Shown here: one piece after another, positions 15,262-16,495 of the stretch
Layout of the letters: each line of letters begins with the position of its first letter
How positions within the stretch are numbered: position 1 is the stretch's first letter
NCBI GenBank assembly: GCA_905201505.1
Contig: CAJKOJ010000043.1
Span: forward strand, 1-16,495
Length of the DNA: 16,495 nucleotides
Source: an uncultured Eubacteriales bacterium
GTDB lineage: Bacteria > Bacillota > Clostridia > Lachnospirales > CAG-274
Reading direction: 5' to 3'
Translations under genes and position numbers: made by a program
The notes under the pieces: model-generated
Seen by the model: only the letters and a program-made list of their open reading frames with translations
Databases searched by the model: none
What the model was told of the DNA's origin: nothing

Positions 15262-16338
15262 ATGATATCATTATATATACACATACCTTTTTGCAAAAGC
15301 AAGTGTAAATATTGTGATTTTCTCAGTTTTCCTGATACAGAGTGTGTTAATGCCTATAAGGGGGCATTGATTGATGAAATTAATGCTTTTGATTGTAAAG
15401 ATACAATCAAAAGCATTTTTATTGGCGGAGGGACACCGTCAGTAATTGATAATCATATTATAGCAGAAATTGTGGAATCTTTGGGAAAATACAATATTAA
15501 AAAGGATGCAGAAATTACTATTGAAGCAAATCCGGGAACAATAACGGAGGAAAAACTGAAAGTTTATAAGGGACTTGGTATAAACAGGATAAGTATGGGG
15601 CTTCAGGCATGGCAGAACAGTTTGTTGAAAATACTGGGCAGAATTCATACAAAAGAAGAATTTCTGAGTAACTATGAGATTGCAGAAAAGTATTTCAGTA
15701 ATATAAATATTGACTTGATGTTTTCTTTGCCTGAACAGACCTATGAAATGTGGCTTGAAACTCTTGAAAATGTTACAGAACTTAATCCTTGCCATATATC
15801 CGCATACAGTCTTATTGTGGAGGAGGGAACTCCATTTTACAATATGGAACTTAATCTTCCTGATGAAGAGACTGATAGGAAAATGTATCACAGGGCTATT
15901 GAATGCCTTGCAGAAAAGGGATACAATCAATATGAGATATCTAATTTTGCAAAAATAGGATATGAGTCTGTGCATAATTCTGTCTACTGGCAGAGAGGGA
16001 ATTACAAGGGCTTTGGACTTGGAAGTGCAAGTCTTATAAATAATGTGAGATATAAAAATACCGAAAATATAAACGATTATATAATGGGGACTACAATAAC
16101 TGAGACGGAAGAACTAACAAAAGAGGACGCTATGGCTGAGTTTATGTTTTTGGGTCTCAGAATGACAAAAGGTGTTTCTATATCAGGTTTTTATAATGAA
16201 TTTAAAACAGATATGCTTTCAAAATACAGTGAAGTAATAAATAAATACAAGGATTATATAATAATAGAGGGCGATAATCTTTATTTGACTAGAGATGGTA
16301 TTGATATTTCAAATATGATATTTAGTGAAATGATTTAA
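15262..16338 (+). CDS. hemW: Heme chaperone HemW (radical SAM, formerly HemN-like)
   Basis: Radical-SAM-family protein that binds heme and is thought to deliver it to target proteins; often misnamed coproporphyrinogen III oxidase. The 358 residues carry IPFCKSKCKYCDF with Cys11, Cys15 and Cys18 for the [4Fe-4S] cluster. The residue after the third cysteine pair is Phe (CxF), as in HemW, not the extra Cys of true HemN. GGGTPS (55-60), IEANPGT, RISMGLQAW and QYEISNFA follow, with a HemW C-terminal domain ending in TRDGIDISN. The ATG at 15262 uses GAGGA (15250-15254) inside the lepA end, so the two genes are probably coupled. A perfect 16-bp hairpin followed by T's lies in codons 41-53. A terminator follows the stop. 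Confidence 0.92.
   Translation: MISLYIHIPFCKSKCKYCDFLSFPDTECVNAYKGALIDEINAFDCKDTIKSIFIGGGTPSVIDNHIIAEIVESLGKYNIKKDAEITIEANPGTITEEKLKVYKGLGINRISMGLQAWQNSLLKILGRIHTKEEFLSNYEIAEKYFSNINIDLMFSLPEQTYEMWLETLENVTELNPCHISAYSLIVEEGTPFYNMELNLPDEETDRKMYHRAIECLAEKGYNQYEISNFAKIGYESVHNSVYWQRGNYKGFGLGSASLINNVRYKNTENINDYIMGTTITETEELTKEDAMAEFMFLGLRMTKGVSISGFYNEFKTDMLSKYSEVINKYKDYIIIEGDNLYLTRDGIDISNMIFSEMI
15382..15420 (+). repeat. Perfect 16-bp hairpin plus T-run inside hemW
   Basis: Bases 15382-15397 and 15402-15417 are exact reverse complements (arm begins AATGCTTTTGATTG) around the tetraloop AAGA. The run TTTTT at 15416-15420 overlaps the end of the stem. This has the form of an intrinsic terminator but lies in frame within hemW, 120 bases after its start. 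It encodes ordinary HemW sequence (NAFDCKDTIKSIF) just before GGGTPS. Confidence 0.8.
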
Positions 16339-16345
16339 ACATTTA

Positions 16346-16379
16346 GCACATATTTGCACAGTCAAATATGTGCATTTTT
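16346..16379 (+). terminator. Intrinsic terminator of lepA-hemW
   Basis: GCACATATTTG (16346-16356) pairs perfectly with CAAATATGTGC (16363-16373), loop CACAGT, followed by ATTTTT. It starts 7 bases after the hemW stop. Confidence 0.9.
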
Positions 16380-16465
16380 AACAAAATGACAAAAATATCT
16401 AAAATTTTAAAGGAATTTTATTCACTTTATAGAATAAATATATTTATAAGGCTTACAGAATATAG

Positions 16466-16488
16466 TTAAAAGTTATATAAACTTTTAA
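16466..16488. repeat. 9-bp inverted repeat near the window end
   Basis: TTAAAAGTT (16466-16474) and AACTTTTAA (16480-16488) are perfect reverse complements around ATATA. It may be an operator or AT-rich hairpin belonging to the next gene, which is outside the window. The rest of 16380-16495 holds no gene I can support. Confidence 0.45.
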
Positions 16489-16495
16489 TATTTAT

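Noticed and set aside
15439..15975. 178-codon open frame on the minus strand within hemW
   Set aside because: It is fully inside a clear hemW gene in another frame and shows no family motif or ribosome binding site.

Overview
The window is AT-rich chromosomal DNA with strong AGGAGG ribosome binding sites, very few inter-gene spaces, a T-box leader, an SLH-domain surface protein and an oxygen-sensitive type of dihydroxyacid dehydratase. This points to a strictly anaerobic Gram-positive member of the Clostridia. I cannot name a genus from the sequence. All genes read on the + strand.

Region 1 (1-506) is a promoter followed by a T-box riboswitch and its terminator. The best-fitting specifier is AUC (isoleucine).

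Region 2 (507-6963) is ilvN, ilvC, cimA, leuC, leuD and leuB. Region 4 (9722-13088) is ilvD and ilvB. Together they encode acetolactate synthase (both subunits), ketol-acid reductoisomerase, dihydroxyacid dehydratase, and a citramalate synthase feeding isopropylmalate isomerase and dehydrogenase. CimA + LeuCD + LeuB make 2-oxobutyrate from pyruvate and acetyl-CoA. IlvBN, IlvC and IlvD then turn it into the isoleucine keto-acid, and also make the valine/leucine precursor. No threonine deaminase, leuA or transaminase gene is present, so the cluster reads as a threonine-independent isoleucine operon, which agrees with an Ile T-box. The catalytic (ilvB) and regulatory (ilvN) subunits of one enzyme sit at opposite ends, more than 10 kb apart.

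Region 3 (about 6950-9721) is the surprise. Two genes with no evident link to amino-acid synthesis sit between leuB and ilvD: a cytoplasmic-looking lipase-type alpha/beta hydrolase and an exported SLH-domain protein. They are preceded by a good sigma-A-type promoter inside the end of leuB and by a perfect 12-bp hairpin where that transcript would begin. The SLH gene appears to have ACG where its start codon should be. It ends directly on the ilvD start codon, with the ilvD ribosome binding site inside it.

Region 5 (13089-16495) is a non-coding gap with its own promoter, then lepA (EF-4) and hemW (heme chaperone, radical SAM), closed by a clear intrinsic terminator. hemW carries a perfect 16-bp inverted repeat followed by T's early in its coding sequence, which looks like an intragenic terminator.

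I found no tRNA, rRNA, CRISPR array, insertion sequence or phage gene. I did not find a convincing novel defence or mobile system. The most notable items are the embedded lipase/SLH unit with its own promoter, the non-standard start, the hemW internal hairpin, and several strong hairpins between genes that lack U-tracts.
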